This document shows, piece by piece, positions 10,460 to 23,569 of a DNA stretch of 64,000 nucleotides; positions within the stretch are counted from its first letter, which is position 1, and each line of letters opens with the position of its first letter. The notes below the pieces were generated by a model, which saw nothing but the letters and a program-made list of their open reading frames with translations, was not told the origin of the DNA and made no database searches. The translations under genes and the position numbers were made by a program. Source of the DNA: Xenopus tropicalis (taxonomy: Eukaryota > Chordata > Amphibia > Anura > Pipidae); assembly GCF_000004195.4 (NCBI RefSeq), contig NC_030680.2:150330045-150394044 (forward strand). Direction: 5' to 3'.

Positions 10460-11072
10460 CATTTAACTCTGAGCTGGTGCTGACAGGGTGGGGGGGGCGC
10501 TGCCAGTCTGTGGGGGCAGTGAGTGCAGGAAACGACTCCCACTGCTTCTCCCACAGAGTTCAGCTCAGTATTTCTAGGGCTGTTTAAGGTAAAACCATTA
10601 GGTTTCTGGGTCTGTGGATACGGTTTTAGCAGCAGATCTGATTGACACACAAATAGCAGAAAGGTTATTTATTACTGGGAAATGTAATCATAGTTCCCAG
10701 GTAAAGATATTTTTGAACTGCAAATTACAGCACCTAAACTAACAGGAGGGACATGGGCACTCTGGCTATGATTAAACTACAGTTCCCATCAGCCTCAGCC
10801 AAACCCAGGTCCCCTCTTCTGTAAAGTATTGTTCTATTGTAATTATAGCCCTGCAATTATATCCTCAGTCTACAGAGTATCAAAGGGGAAATCATTTAAT
10901 GGTTTGTTTTCCACAGTAATAACAGATGAGCCTGAAACAATGCACATAATTGACCATTTGAGGTGTGTTAATCAGCTGGCTTCTGCTACATTGTATTAGG
11001 GCTCAGAACCAGCAGTGGGGAGAACATAAATATCCAGAAAGACACTGCTGTCAATAGCAAGGCCATTTACCC
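10460..11072. other. Unassigned sequence leading into the 112-bp array
   Basis: Mostly non-repetitive. 'aactacagttcccatc' near 10778 resembles the ACTACA..TCCC motif of frog dispersed DNA. From about 10994 a degenerate array unit appears ('cagaaccagcagtggggag'). Confidence 0.35.
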
Positions 11073-12049
11073 ATAACTATAAACCCAGTGAGAATGAGGA
11101 ATTAATGGATATTGGGGAGTTGTATCAGGAGTCAGAACCAGCAGTGCAGGGAAGGGAAAGGGACAGACACAGTGACAGTTACACATAACTATAAACCCAG
11201 TGAGAATGAGGAATTAATGGATATTGGGGAGTTGTATCAGGAGTCAGAACCAGCAGTGCAGGGAAGGGAAAGGGACAGACACAGTGACAGTTACACATAA
11301 CTATAAACCCAGTGAGAATGAGGGATGAATGGATATTGGGGAGTTGTATCAGGAGTCAGAACCAGCAGTGCAGGGAAGGGAAAGGGACAGACACAGTGAC
11401 AGTTACACATAACTATAAACCCAGTGAGAATGAGGAATGAATGGATATTGGGGAGTTGTATCAGGAGTCAGAACCAGCAGTGCAGGGAAGGGAAAGGGAC
11501 AGACACAGTGACAGTTACACATAACTATAAACCCAGTGAGAATGAGGAATGAATGGATATTGGGGAGTTGTATCAGGAGTCAGAACCAGCAGTGCAGGGA
11601 AGGTTACACATAACTATAAACCCAGTGAGAATGAGGGATGAATGGGTATTGGGGAGTTGTATCAGGAGTCAGAACCAGCAGTGCAGGGAAGGGAAAGGGA
11701 CAGACACAGTGACAGTTACACATAACTATAAACCCAGTGAGAATGAGGAATGAATGGGTATTGGGGAGTTGTATCAGGAGTCAGAACCAGCAGTGCAGGG
11801 AAGGGAAAGGGACAGACACAGTGACAGTTACACATAACTATAAACCCAGTGAGAATGAGGAATGAATGGGTATTGGGGAGTTGTATCAGGAGTCAGAACC
11901 AGCAGTGCAGGGAAGGGAAAGGGACAGACACAGTGACAGTTACACATAACTATAAACCCAGTGAGAATGAGGGATGAATGGACATTGGGAAGTTGTTCAG
12001 AATGGCAATATTATGAAATATAAAGTGTTTGGGTTGAGTTCCCCTTCAA
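11073..12049 (-). repeat. 112-bp minisatellite family A, site 1
   Basis: 'ataactataaacccagtgag' recurs every 112 bp from 11073 to about 11945 (about 8 units). One unit near 11600 lacks about 20 bp. The right edge passes into 'gggttgagttccccttcaa', whose complement (ttgaaggggaactcaaccc) matches the MITE-like edge at 19.2 kb, so the array appears to lie inside a MITE-like element. Orientation is opposite to the 19.2-21.9 kb array. Confidence 0.92.
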
Positions 12050-12523
12050 ACCCAGTCCCAGGGTAACACAGGGCACATATGGCAGACTCTGTATATCCAG
12101 ATAAACTCACTCTCCTTGCTCCTGAGAAGATCGTTCCCAAGTGTCTCTGCTTCTCTCAGCACCATTATCCGTGCTCCGTACATTGCAGGTTATTATGATA
12201 ATACTCTGTATATACAATCATCGCCCACTCGCTTTCTTTCCTCTGACTTAGTAGAAACACTGCCAGGTCCCCATATTTACTTTAGCAAATCTTATGTGCC
12301 GTACTTAAGCCATTTTACCTTCAAATTTATTTTCCATTTCAATTTGTCTAATAGCGGCGTTGTAAGCCTCCATCTTGTCTCAGGCAGGCTGCCCACAAGC
12401 TCCCTATTCACCTCTTACAGCCCCCCATTTTGTTAGAATTCTCTTAATCCTAAAAGGAGGCATTACTTAGTGACCAGGAGTGGTTTACAATATAAAATAT
12501 TGTTGGATGAACTGGACCCCCGT
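12050..12523. other. Unassigned sequence
   Basis: The plus-strand frame at 12116-12436 has no recognisable domain. There is no repeat signature except the approach to the 94-bp array. Confidence 0.35.
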
Positions 12524-12935
12524 ACTAAGCACAATTCAGCAGGAACAGCCCCCTAAGTTTGCTCATAGCCTGTACAGAGAGATACCATAAAACTATGGCA
12601 CATAGGGATTCCCCTGTACTAAGCACAATTCAGCAGGAACAGCCCCCTAAGTTTGCTCATAGCCTGTACAGAGAGATACCATAGAACTATGGCACATAGG
12701 GATCCCCCTGTACTAAGCACAATTCAGCAGGAACAGCCCCCTAAGTTTGCCCATAGCCTGTACAGAGAGATACCATAAAACTATGGCGCATAGGGATTCC
12801 CCTGTACTAAGCACAATTCAGCAGGAACAGCCCCCTAAGTTTGCCCATAGCCTGTACAGAGAGATACCATAAAACTATGGCACATAGGGATTCCCCTGTA
12901 CTAAGCACAATTCAGCAGGAACAGCCCCCTAAGTT
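12524..12935. repeat. 94-bp minisatellite family B, site 1
   Basis: 'actaagcacaattcagcagg' recurs at 12524, 12618, 12712, 12806 and 12900 (94-bp steps). The same unit and orientation reappear at 46925-47612. Confidence 0.95.
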
Positions 12936-13604
12936 TTCTTATGGTCCACAATCTGGATTATGAGGGTTCCCCTAAAGATTAACCCATGCTAGCACACATG
13001 TCAGAGCCACAGGTCCCCATTCATAGCACAGAAGAGGGTTTATTATTTTGTCCCTATATATAAAGATGTGGGGCCAATAGCAGGGCCGGCCTTGTATCCA
13101 ATGATATTGCCTGAACCCGTTAACCGTTTCCATGCACCTGAAGCTAATTAGCATGTTAGCTCGTTAATGCAGGCGCCACTTGTCCCTGCACAATATTGAT
13201 TAGCATTTACTTTGCTTAAGGTTAATCACCGCGAGCCGAGCCCCTCGGGCGCCACCTACTCCCAGATCTCGCTCTCGCCGTGCTGCCGGGGAAATCTGCA
13301 TGGAGATCAGCGGGTTTAACCTTGAAATGTTGTGTTTTCTGATAGAGAATGCGGGAAGGGACAGCCCGAAATGCATGAAATTAGCACGTGTGTCTCTCAG
13401 AGAGTGCGCATCTGCCCCGGGACCTTCCTCCGTGACAGTCACCCCTTGGCCGATCCCCCCCCACAGCTAATGGGATCTATGGGACTGATCTGGGAGTATT
13501 TCAGAGCTTGGGATATATATCTGCCCCCTGCAACTGCCTCTGGGGGGGGGGGGATAGGAAAACCATGCTTTGCACTAGGGGCAATTAGAGTGCCTGCGTT
13601 AGGA
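12936..13604. other. Non-repetitive stretch with homeodomain-like AT motifs
   Basis: From about 13130 to 13220 the sequence has TAATTAGC and GATTAGCATTTA type words next to GC-rich DNA, with no coding frame that looks real. It could hold a conserved non-coding element of the surrounding cacna2d3 intron; this is a guess from composition. Confidence 0.3.
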
Positions 13605-16575
13605 TTGGGGGATACACCTAATGTGGGGGGCAGAGAGTTCAGCACAGCCCTGCACAGTGCATTTCCCATAAGTCCCGATATAAAGGGGAATGTTGGGGGG
13701 GATACACCTAATGTGGGGGGGGTGCAGAGATTCCAGCACAGCCCTGCACAGTACATTTCCCATAAGTCCCTATATAAAGGGGAATGTTGGGGGGATACAC
13801 CTAATGTGGGGGGCAGAGGGTTCAGCACAGTCCTGCACAGTCCTGCACAGTGCATTTCCCATAAGTCCCTATATAAAGGGGAATGTTGGGGGGATACACC
13901 TAATGTGGGGGGGTGAGATTCCAGCACAGCCCTGCACAGTGCATTTCCCATAAGTCCCTATATAAAGGGGAATGTTGGGGGGATACACCTAATGTGGGGG
14001 GCAGAGAGTTCAGCACAGCCCTGCACAGTGCATTTCCCATAAGTCCCTATATAAAGGGGAATGTTGGGGGGATACACCTAATGTGGGGAGCAGAGAGTTC
14101 AGCACAGCCCTGCACAGTACATTTCCCATAAGTCCCTATATAAAGGGGAATGTTGGGGGGATACACCTAATGTGGGGGGCAGAGAGTTCAGCACAGCCCT
14201 GCACAGTGCATTTCCCATAAGCCCCTATATAAAGGGGAATGTTGGGGGGATACACCTAATGTGGGGGGCAGAGATTCCAGCACAGCCCTGCCCAGTGCAT
14301 TTCCCATAAGTCCCTATATAAAGGGGAATGTTGGGGGGATACACCTAATGTGGGGGGCAGAGAGTTCAGCACAGCCCTGCACAGTACATTTCCCATAAGT
14401 CCCTATATAAAGAGGAATGTTGGGGGGGATACACCTAATGTGGGGGGGCAGAGATTCCAGCACAGCCCTGCACAGTGCATTTCCCATAAGTACTTATATA
14501 AAGGGGAATGTTGGGGGGATACACCTAATGTGGGGGGCAGAGATCTCAGCACAGCCCTGCACAGTACATTTCCCGTAAGTCTCTATATAAAGGGGAATGT
14601 TGGGGGGGATACACCTAATGTGGGGGGGCAGAGATTCCAGCACAGCCCTGCACAGTGCATTTCCCATAAGTCCCTATATAAAGGGGAATGTTGGGGGGAT
14701 ACACCTAATGTGGGGGGGCAGAGATTCCAGCACAGCCCTGCACAGTGCATTTCCCATAAGTCCCTATATAAAGGGGAATGTTGGGGGGATACACCTAATG
14801 TGGGGGGCAGAGATCTCAGCACAGCCCTGCACAGTACATTTCCCATAAGTCTCTATATAAAGGGGAATGTTGGGGGGATACACCTAATGTGGGGGGCAGA
14901 GATTCCAGCACAGCCCTGCACAGTGCATTTCCCATAAGTCCCTATATAAAGGGGAATGTTGGGGGGATACACCTAATGTGGGGGGCAGAGATCTCAGCAC
15001 AGCCCTGCACAGTACATTTCCCATAAGTCTCTATATAAAGGGGAATGTTGGGGGGATACACCTTATGTGGGGGGCAGAGAGTTCAGCACAGCCCTGCACA
15101 GTGCATTTCCCATAAGTCCCTATATAAAGGGGAATGTTGGGGGGGATACACCTAATGTGGGGGGCAGAGAGTTCAGCACAGCCCTGCACAGTGCATTTCC
15201 CATAAGTCCCTATATAAAGGGGAATGTTGGGGGGATACACATAATGTGGGGGGCAGAGAGTTCAGCCCTGCACAGTACATTTCCCATAAGTCCCTATATA
15301 AAGGGGAATGTTGGGGGGGATACACCTAATGTGGGGGGCAGAGAGTTCAGCACAGCCCTGCACAGTGCATTTCCCATAAGTCCCTATATAAAGGGGAATG
15401 TTGGGGGGGATACACCTAATGTGGGGGGCAGAGAGTTCAGCACAGCCCTGCACAGTGCATTTCCCATAAGTCCCTATATAAAGGGGAATGTTGGGGGGGA
15501 TACACCTAATGTGGGGGGCAGAGAGTTCAGCACAGCCCTGCACAGTGCATTTCCCATAAGTCCCTATATAAAGGGGAATGTTGGGGGGATACACATAATG
15601 TGGGGGGCAGAGAGTTCAGCCCTGCACAGTACATTTCCCATAAGTCCCTATATAAAGAGGAATGTTGGGGAGATACACCTAATGTGGGGGGCAGAGAGTT
15701 CAGCACAGCCCTGCACAGTGCATTTCCCATAAGTCCCTATATAAAGGGGAATGTTGGGGAGATACACATAATGTGGGGGGCAGAGAGTTCAGCCCTGCAC
15801 AGTACATTTCCCATAAGTCCCTATATAAAGAGGAATGTTGGGGAGATACACCTAATGTGGGGGGCAGAGAGTTCAGCACAGCCCTGCACAGTGCATTTCC
15901 CATAAGTCCCTATATAAAGGGGAATGTTGGGGGATACACATAATGTGGGGGGCAGAGAGTTCAGCCCTGCACAGTACATTTCCCATAAGTCCCTATATAA
16001 AGAGGAATGTTGGGGAGATACACCTAATGTGGGGGGCAGAGAGTTCAGCACAGCCCTGCACAGTGCATTTCCCATAAGTCCCTATATAAAGGGGAATGTT
16101 GGGGGGATACACCTAATGTGGGGGGCAGAGAGTTCAGCACAGCCCTGCACAGTACATTTCCCATAAGTCCCTATATAGAGGAATGTTGGGGGGGATACAC
16201 CTAATGTGGGGGGGTGAGATTCCAGCACAGCCCTGCACAGTGCATTTCCCATAAGTCCCTATATAAAGGGGAATATTGGGGGGATACACCTAATGTGGGG
16301 GGCAGAGAGTTCAGCACAGCCCTGCACAGTGCATTTCCCATAAGTCCCTATATAAAGGGGAATGTTGGGGAGATACACCTAATGTGGGGGGTGAGATTCT
16401 AGCACAGCCCTGCACAGTGCATTTCCCATAAGTCCCTATATAAAGGGGAATGTTGGGGGGATACACCTAATGTGGGGGGCAGAGAGTTCAGCACAGCCCT
16501 GCACAGTGCATTTCCCATAAGTCCCTATATAAAGGGGAATGTTGGGGAGATACACCTAATGTGGGGGGCAGAGAT
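13605..16575. repeat. About 89-bp minisatellite, about 33 copies
   Basis: Each unit contains 'cccataagtccctatataaa' and 'gatacacctaatgtgggggg', spaced about 84-91 bp. Variants are gagagttcagc, gagattccagc, gagatctcagc and ggtgagattcc. Units without the 'acagc' step alternate with full units from about 15594, giving a 173-bp higher-order repeat. Long open frames on both strands are by-products of the near-multiple-of-3 period. Each unit carries a TATATAAA word and a G-run. Confidence 0.97.
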
Positions 16576-17861
16576 TGTAATCCCTGAATAAGGGGGGAAT
16601 CTGGGATATATGGGATATATATATAACAGCAGGACTATGTAATGAAGGCAGTTGCCATGTGGTTCTGCTAATTGCTGTATTTTCTAATTATTACATGAAA
16701 TGGCCCAACATCAAACTATTGTACGGCAGCCGCTACATCAAGTGCAATTCCCATCATGCCTTGAGCGAGCCGCCCATATCCGCTCCCACATTGCCCCCAT
16801 ATCGCTGTATAAAGTGCCACACTGCAAGGAAGTATAAGGGGGCAGGAGTTTGCAACAATGCACTGGTGCTTTCCAGTTGCCATGTCTCTTGCCCATAGCA
16901 ACCAGTGGAAATCCTAAACTAATAATAAATAAATCGGATTATCTTTCCCCGGCTGCCGTACAGGTTGGACATATGTCTGCATTTCCCCTGACAAGCTGAT
17001 CCGCGTCCCTTTCATGCCGATGTTCTGAATTAATGAGAAATCTACAGACTGGCGGGGAGCGGGGGGGCACGCAACTGGTATTTATAGAGCGCGATTATAC
17101 CCGCGCCTTCCCCTCTCTGCCATCACCGTATCGGCTTCTCCAAAGCCCGGCGCCAATAATGATGTTTCGAGAGCAAATAATAAAACTGCAATTAATGTCA
17201 AGAAAAATTAACTGTTTTTGCTAAATCAATACAAAATGGACCTTTAAATTCTTAGTAAGTGCGTCGGCTGCGGCGAGATGGATGGAGCGCCCCGGCGGCA
17301 TACTAATTAAGCTAAATTACCCACATACTAAGGGCCGTTAGTGGGAACCTGGGACTAGCGCCACCTATAGGGGGGCAGTAGATCTAGGGTTCCCCTGTGC
17401 CAATGAAAGAAATCTGCTACCTGTTCAGGATTTTGGGGGTTAATAGAGCAATTCATCCATGGGGTGGGGTATTGGCACCAGGGGTAGGGGGTTGCCATAA
17501 GTTAAAATCAGGCAAAGGGGCTGGACCAATCATGTCTGGGATGGGCCTATAGTGCTGGGGGCAGGACCGTAGTGGTGGGTGCGGGGGGAACTGACATAAT
17601 TGGGTTTTGGTTATAGGTTGGTCAAGCATTGTGCACCCATTGGCTACAGGTAAGTAGTCTGTGCATGTAGGTGACACACAGAGCAATGGTAATAAGTACT
17701 TGGGTCACATGGTTCTAACAAAGGTGGATTAAGGGTAGGTGTCCTGGGCCCATGTCTTATTCTACGTGACCATATTCAGTAACTGCAGCCCTGACCCAGG
17801 CTCCATAGACACGGCCACCTATCAGATCTCTCTGGGACAGGAGCTGGCGCTGTGATTGGAT
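16576..17861. other. Non-repetitive intronic stretch, possible conserved non-coding DNA
   Basis: Between 16640 and 17330 the sequence is unique and mixed GC/AT, with 'gctaattgctgtattttcta', 'gcaattaatgtcaagaaaaa' and 'catactaattaagctaaatt'. These AT-homeobox-like blocks are often seen in vertebrate conserved non-coding elements. I see no exon. From 17340 it becomes G-rich and ordinary. Confidence 0.3.
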
Positions 17862-18207
17862 AATGCCAATTGGAGCTCCCTATAGATCCTCTCAGGTCCC
17901 TGTCTGTGTTTCAAATGAGGGGTGGGCGTGTCCTAACGGACCCTGCCAGAAGCACAGTAGGAGGGGGAGTAGCCAATCACAGCCCTGCACAAGCACAGAC
18001 AGGCTTCAGTTCCCAGATCAGGTAAGCCTAGCTGCTGATTGGTTCCTATCCTACAGTGCCGCCGGCCCCCCCTGGGAAAGGGGGCAGCAGGAAGTGGGAC
18101 AGATGGGCGGGGCTAGTGGGGTTTTGGGGGAATTTCTCAATAATTCAGCACAAAACACTACTTTTCATTGGCACAATATACTTTTTCACACAATATGTCC
18201 CTTTTAA
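17862..18207 (+). repeat. CCAAT-rich dispersed repeat, copy 2
   Basis: Inverted partner of 593-945. It shows 'ggagctccctatagatcct', 'gagccaatcac'-type boxes (here 'tagccaatcacag'), GGGCGGGGCTAG and 'cattggcacaatat' in the same order on the plus strand. Small indels (ccctgcacaag against ccctgcagtcgcacaag) show independent drift. Confidence 0.75.
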
Positions 18208-19195
18208 ACCCATAAGAGCCAGATCCTTATTTATTGCCCTTTGTTACAGATTGTGCCCCACTCTCGGGGTATTAGAGCTTTGCAGGGAGTACCGGGTCCT
18301 GTTCTGTACAAGGAGCCCAGTTAGGTGCAGTTTCTAGCAAGGCTGGGGCAGCATTGCCACTTGGGGTAATTCTGTTGTTGCACCTTAACCCTTGTGCAAT
18401 GTAGCAAGGCTGGGGGTCAACACTTGCCCGGGAAACGATTGTCGGGGGTAATAAGATGTATTATACCAACTGCCCTAGCCAAAAAGGAGCCCCAGCCCCA
18501 GGCTCTGAACATAGTGGGGGCTGCAGAGCCCAGATTTGTTCAGTCAGCGGGGGCCCTCCTCCCAGGGATCCCCCCCATGCAGAAGGCGGCCGTTGCCACT
18601 GAAAGAGTTAAAAGCAGCAATGGATTTCCTATAGATCCGCCCCCAGGCATAAAAGCTTTGCCCTAAATATTAATGAGTGTAACCAAATCCTCGCGCAGAG
18701 CTTGCACTCCGGCTATAGATTTCCTGTAACGGCGCTTCCTTCATTCCCGTGCCCCTGAAATGTGCCCAATGGGGCGTTCTGTTAGATATCACTCCTAGCG
18801 CCTGTCAGTAATCTGCCTCCTGATTGGCCAGTGCCTGTATCATCCTATTAACCATTATCCCCCACAATTATGAGGAATAAAGAAGCAGAAATAAATAGCT
18901 GTAAAGTGCAAATGCCATTCCGATACCGATTTACCCCCGGCTACAGGCTTGTTGTAATAATTAGTAATGGAGACGGGGACCCCCAGTCCCACAACTGGAA
19001 CCCCCCAACCCCATGATTGGGAAACAGCAGGAAATGCATTTACCAACACTGATCTAATTAACTGTTCCACATCATTGTCACGTGTAATATCATTTGTATT
19101 AAATTAGCCTTTTCCCAAGAGAATAAGTCCCTCTTATGATGAGACCACACTCAGAATTTAAAGGACAACTAAAACCCTCAATATCAAAATGAAAG
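18208..19195. other. Unassigned sequence
   Basis: No repeat family recognised. Open frames near 18394-18666 are unsupported. 18660-18850 is GC/AT mixed and unique. Confidence 0.35.
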
Positions 19196-22003
19196 TTCAC
19201 CTTAAAGGGGAACTCAACCCAAAAACTGTCATTCTAAGCAACTCCCCAATACCCATTCATTCCTCATTCTCACTGGGTTTATAGTTATGTGTAACTGTCA
19301 CTGTGTCTGTCCCTTTCCCTTCCCTGCACTGCTGGTTCTGACTCCTGATACAACTCCCCAATACCCATTCATTCCTCATTCTCACTGGGTTTATAGTTAT
19401 GTGTAACTGTCACTGTGTCTGTCCCTTTCCCTTCCCTGCACTGCTGGTTCTGACTCCTGATACAACTCCCCAATATCCATTCATCCCTCATTCTCACTGG
19501 GTTTATAGTTATGTGTAACTGTCACTGTGTCTGTCCCTTTCCCTTCCCTGCACTGCTGGTTCTGACTCCTGATACAACTCCCCAATATCCATTTATCCCT
19601 CATTCTCACTGGGTTTATAGTTATGTGTAACTGTCACTGTGTCTGTCCCTTTCCCTTCCCTGCACTGCTGGTTCTGACTCCTGATACAACTCCCCAATAT
19701 CCATTCATCCCTCATTCTCACTGGGTTTATAGTTATGTGTAACTGTCACTGTGTCTGTCCCTTTCCCTTCCCTGCACTGCTGGTTCTGACTCCTGATACA
19801 ACTCCCCAATATCCATTCATCCCTCATTCTCACTGGGTTTATAGTTATGTGTAACTGTCACTGTGTCTGTCCCTTTCCCTTCCCTGCACTGCTGGTTCTG
19901 ACTCCTGATACAACTCCCCAATACCCATTCATTCCTCATTCTCACTGGGTTTATAGTTATGTGTAACTGTCACTGTGTCTGTCCCTTTCTCTTCCCTGCA
20001 CTGCTGGTTCTGACTCCTGATACAACTCCCCAATATCCATTCATTCCTCATTCTGACTGGGTTTATAGTTATGTGTAACTGTCACTGTGTCTGTCCCTTT
20101 CCCTTCCCTGCACTGCTGGTTCTGACTCCTGATACAACTCCCCAATATCCATTCATCCCTCATTCTCACTGGGTTTATAGTTATGTGTAACTGTCACTGT
20201 GTCTGTCCCTTTCCCTTCCCTGCACTGCTGGTTCTGACTCCTGATACAACTCCCCAATACCCATTCATTCCTCATTCTCACTGGGTTTATAGTTATGTGT
20301 AACTGTCACTGTGTCTGTCCCTTTCCCTTCCCTGCACTGCTGGTTCTGACTCCTGATACAACTCCCCAATACCCATTCATTCCTCATTCTCACTGGGTTT
20401 ATAGTTATGTGTAACTGTCACTGTGTCTGTCCCTTTCCCTTCCCTGCACTGCTGGTTCTGACTCCTGATACAACTCCCCAATACCCATTCATCCCTCATT
20501 CTCACTGGGTTTATAGTTATGTGTAACTGTCACTGTGTCTGTCCCTTTCCCTTCCCTGCACTGCTGGTTCTGACTCCTGATACAACTCCCCAATACCCAT
20601 TTATTCCTCATTCTCACTGGGTTTATAGTTATGTGTAACTGTCACTGTGTCTGTCCCTTTCCCTTCTCTGCACTGCTGGTTCTGACTCCTGATACAACTC
20701 CCCAATACCCATTCATCCCTCATTCTCACTGGGTTTATAGTTATGTGTAACTGTCACTGTGTCTGTCCCTTTCCCTTCCCTGCACTGCTGGTTCTGACTC
20801 CTGATACAACTCCCCAATACCCATTCATCCCTCCTTCTCACTGGGTTTATAGTTATGTGTAACTGTCACTGTGTCTGTCCCTTTCCCTTCCCTGCACTGC
20901 TGGTTCTGACTCCTGATACAACTCCCCAATATCCATTCATTCCTCATTCTGACTGGGTTTATAGTTATGTGTAACTGTCACTGTGTCTGTCCCTTTCCCT
21001 TCCCTGCACTGCTGGTTCTGACTCCTGATACAACTCCCCAATACCCATTCATTCCTCATTCTCACTGGGTTTATAGTTATGTGTAACTGTCACTGTGTCT
21101 GTCCCTTTCCCTTCCCTGCACTGCTGGTTCTGACTCCTGATACAACTCCCCAATACCCATTCATTCCTCATTCTCACTGGGTTTATAGTTATGTGTAACT
21201 GTCACTGTGTCTGTCCCTTTCCCTTCCCTGCACTGCTGGTTCTGACTCCTGATACAACTCCCCAATACCCATTCATCCCTCATTCTCACTGGGTTTATAG
21301 TTATGTGTAACTGTCACTGTGTCTGTCCCTTTCCCTTCCCTGCACTGCTGGTTCTGACTCCTGATACAACTCCCCAATACCCATTCATTCCTCATTCTCA
21401 CTGGGTTTATAGTTATGTGTAACTGTCACTGTGTCTGTCCCTTTCCCTTCTCTGCACTGCTGGTTCTGACTCCTGATACAACTCCCCAATATCCATTCAT
21501 TCCTCATTCTCACTGGGTTTATAGTTATGTGTAACTGTCACTGTGTCTGTCCCTTTCCCTTCCCTGCACTGCTGGTTCTGACTCCTGATACAACTCCCCA
21601 ATACCCATTCATTCCTCATTCTCACTGGGTTTATAGTTATGTGTAACTGTCACTGTGTCTGTCCCTTTCCCTTCCCTGCACTGCTGGTTCTGACTCCTGA
21701 TACAACTCCCCAATATCCATTCATCCCTCATTCTCACTGGGTTCATAGTTATGTGTAACTGTCACTGTGTCTGTCCCTTTCCCTTCCCTGCACTGCTGGT
21801 TCTGACTCCTGATACAACTTCCCAATACCCATTCATTCCTCATTCTCACTGGGTTTATAGTTATGTGTACCTGTCAAGTTGGAAGAAGAAGGCAATTAAT
21901 TAAAAAACTATAACAAATAAATAATGAAGACCAATTGAAAAGTTGTTCAGGATTAGCCATTCTATAACATACCAAAAGTTCATTTAAAGGCGGCCCACCC
22001 CTT
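19196..22003 (+). repeat. 112-bp minisatellite family A, site 2, about 23.5 copies with MITE-like ends
   Basis: 'caactccccaata' starts units at 19239, 19351 and so on to 21815: 23 steps of exactly 112 bp, so no net length change across the array. The left edge is 'ttaaaggggaactcaaccc' (19202-19220). The right edge (about 21878-22003) is a T2-type MITE end, with 'aatgaagaccaattgaaaag' and 'cccacccctttaa'. Units differ mainly by ata(c/t)cc and att(c/t)c(c/t). This is the longest array of the family. Confidence 0.95.
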
Positions 22004-22501
22004 TAATGTATAGCAAAGGGAAAGGTCGACCCCTGCAGCAGCTCAGCCACAAAAGATTCATAGAAACCTATGGGATTTTATTCCAGTGGACTGATGAATG
22101 AGACAGATGCCAAACCCAGGCCCCAATGCTCTGTCTGTCTCCTACATCAGGCTCTGTGATTGGGCGCAGCTACAATTATCTCTGTATGGGTGCCGGGGAG
22201 CAGATAAAAGCCTGTTCTGTATGTATGAAGCAGATTATGTCACTTTGCCTCTCTCTGGATTGGCAGCCCATTCACTGGGCCCTTCACAAACACGGCGCTG
22301 ACAATCGGCTGACTAACACATAATTATAGCATCCACGCGGCTGAGAGCGACTACAGAAAAAAAATCACTGGAAAATCCATAGAGTGAGCGGCGATGGAAT
22401 GCACAGTAAATAAATGCACTTAGCTCTGTGCTGCACCTCTATATCCATCTCTCTGATATCTTCCATTTATTGTATACAGATGGGATAGTGTTCTAATCGC
22501 T
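22004..22501. other. Unassigned non-repetitive sequence
   Basis: Unique sequence with 'ctgacaatcggctgactaac' and AT words; no gene recognised. It ends at the 104-bp array. Confidence 0.3.
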
Positions 22502-23370
22502 ATGGCACCTCCTACCCATATGTATAAATACAAATATACAGAGAGGGAATGTTCTGGGCACACAATAAGCTGTACCCCCATACTGTACTGTCTAAGGGAA
22601 ACACTATGGCACCCCCTACCCATATGTATAAATACAAATATACAGAGAAGGAATGTTCTGGGCACACAATAAGCTGTACCCCCATACTGTACTGTCTAAG
22701 GGAAACACTATGGCACCCCCTACCCATATGTATAAATACAAATATACAGAGAAGGAATGTTCTGGGCACACAATAAGCTGTACCCCCATACTGTACTGTC
22801 TAAGGGAAACACTATGGCACCCCCTACCCATATGTATAAATACAAATATACAGAGAAGGAATGTTCTGGGCACACAATAAGCTGTACCCCCATACTGTAC
22901 TGTCTAAGGGAAACACTATGGCACCCCCTACCCATATGTATAAATACAAATATACAGAGAGGGAATGTTCTGGGCACACAATAAGCTGTACCCCCATACT
23001 GTACTGTCTAAGGGAAACACTATGGCACCCCCTACCCATATGTATAAATACAAATATACAGAGAAGGAATGTTCTGGGCACACAATAAGCTGTACCCCCA
23101 TACTGTACTGTCTAAGGGAAACACTATGGCACCCCCTACCCATATGTATAAATACAAATATACAGAGAAGGAATGTTCTGGGCACACAATAAGCTGTACC
23201 CCTATACTATACTGTCTAAGGGAAACACTGTGGCACCCCCTACCCATATGTATAAATACAAATATACAGAGAAGGAATGTTCTGGGCCCACAATAAGCTG
23301 TACCCCCATACTGTACTGTCTATGGGGATCAATATGGCACCTCCTACCCATATGTATAAATACAAATATT
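22502..23370 (+). repeat. 104-bp minisatellite family C, site 1, about 8.3 copies
   Basis: 'atgttctgggcacacaataa' recurs at 22549, 22653, 22757 and onward at 104 bp. The variant base in gaga(g/a)gg runs G,A,A,A,G,A,A,A. The last units carry gggcccac and 'tatggggatcaatat'. Site 2 at 29765-30512 has the same orientation and a similar variant order. Confidence 0.95.
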
Positions 23371-23569
23371 GCATGCCCAGGACATGGCTACTCATTATTC
23401 ATTTATTTATATAGCACCAGCAAGATTTACAGGAAACGCTGCTTTATTATCTGCTATAGATAAACACCTGGATGTGTTCATTATGGCAGCACCCACACCA
23501 GCACATCATCACTCAGTGACATTAAGTTTTTTTTTCCCTTTAAACAAAAGGGGGCAAAAACTTTGCATA

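Noticed and set aside
13332..16402. Long open frames (up to 221 codons) on both strands, such as PISPYIKGNVGG repeats
   Set aside because: They follow the 89-bp minisatellite and repeat identically with it; both strands are open for the same reason.
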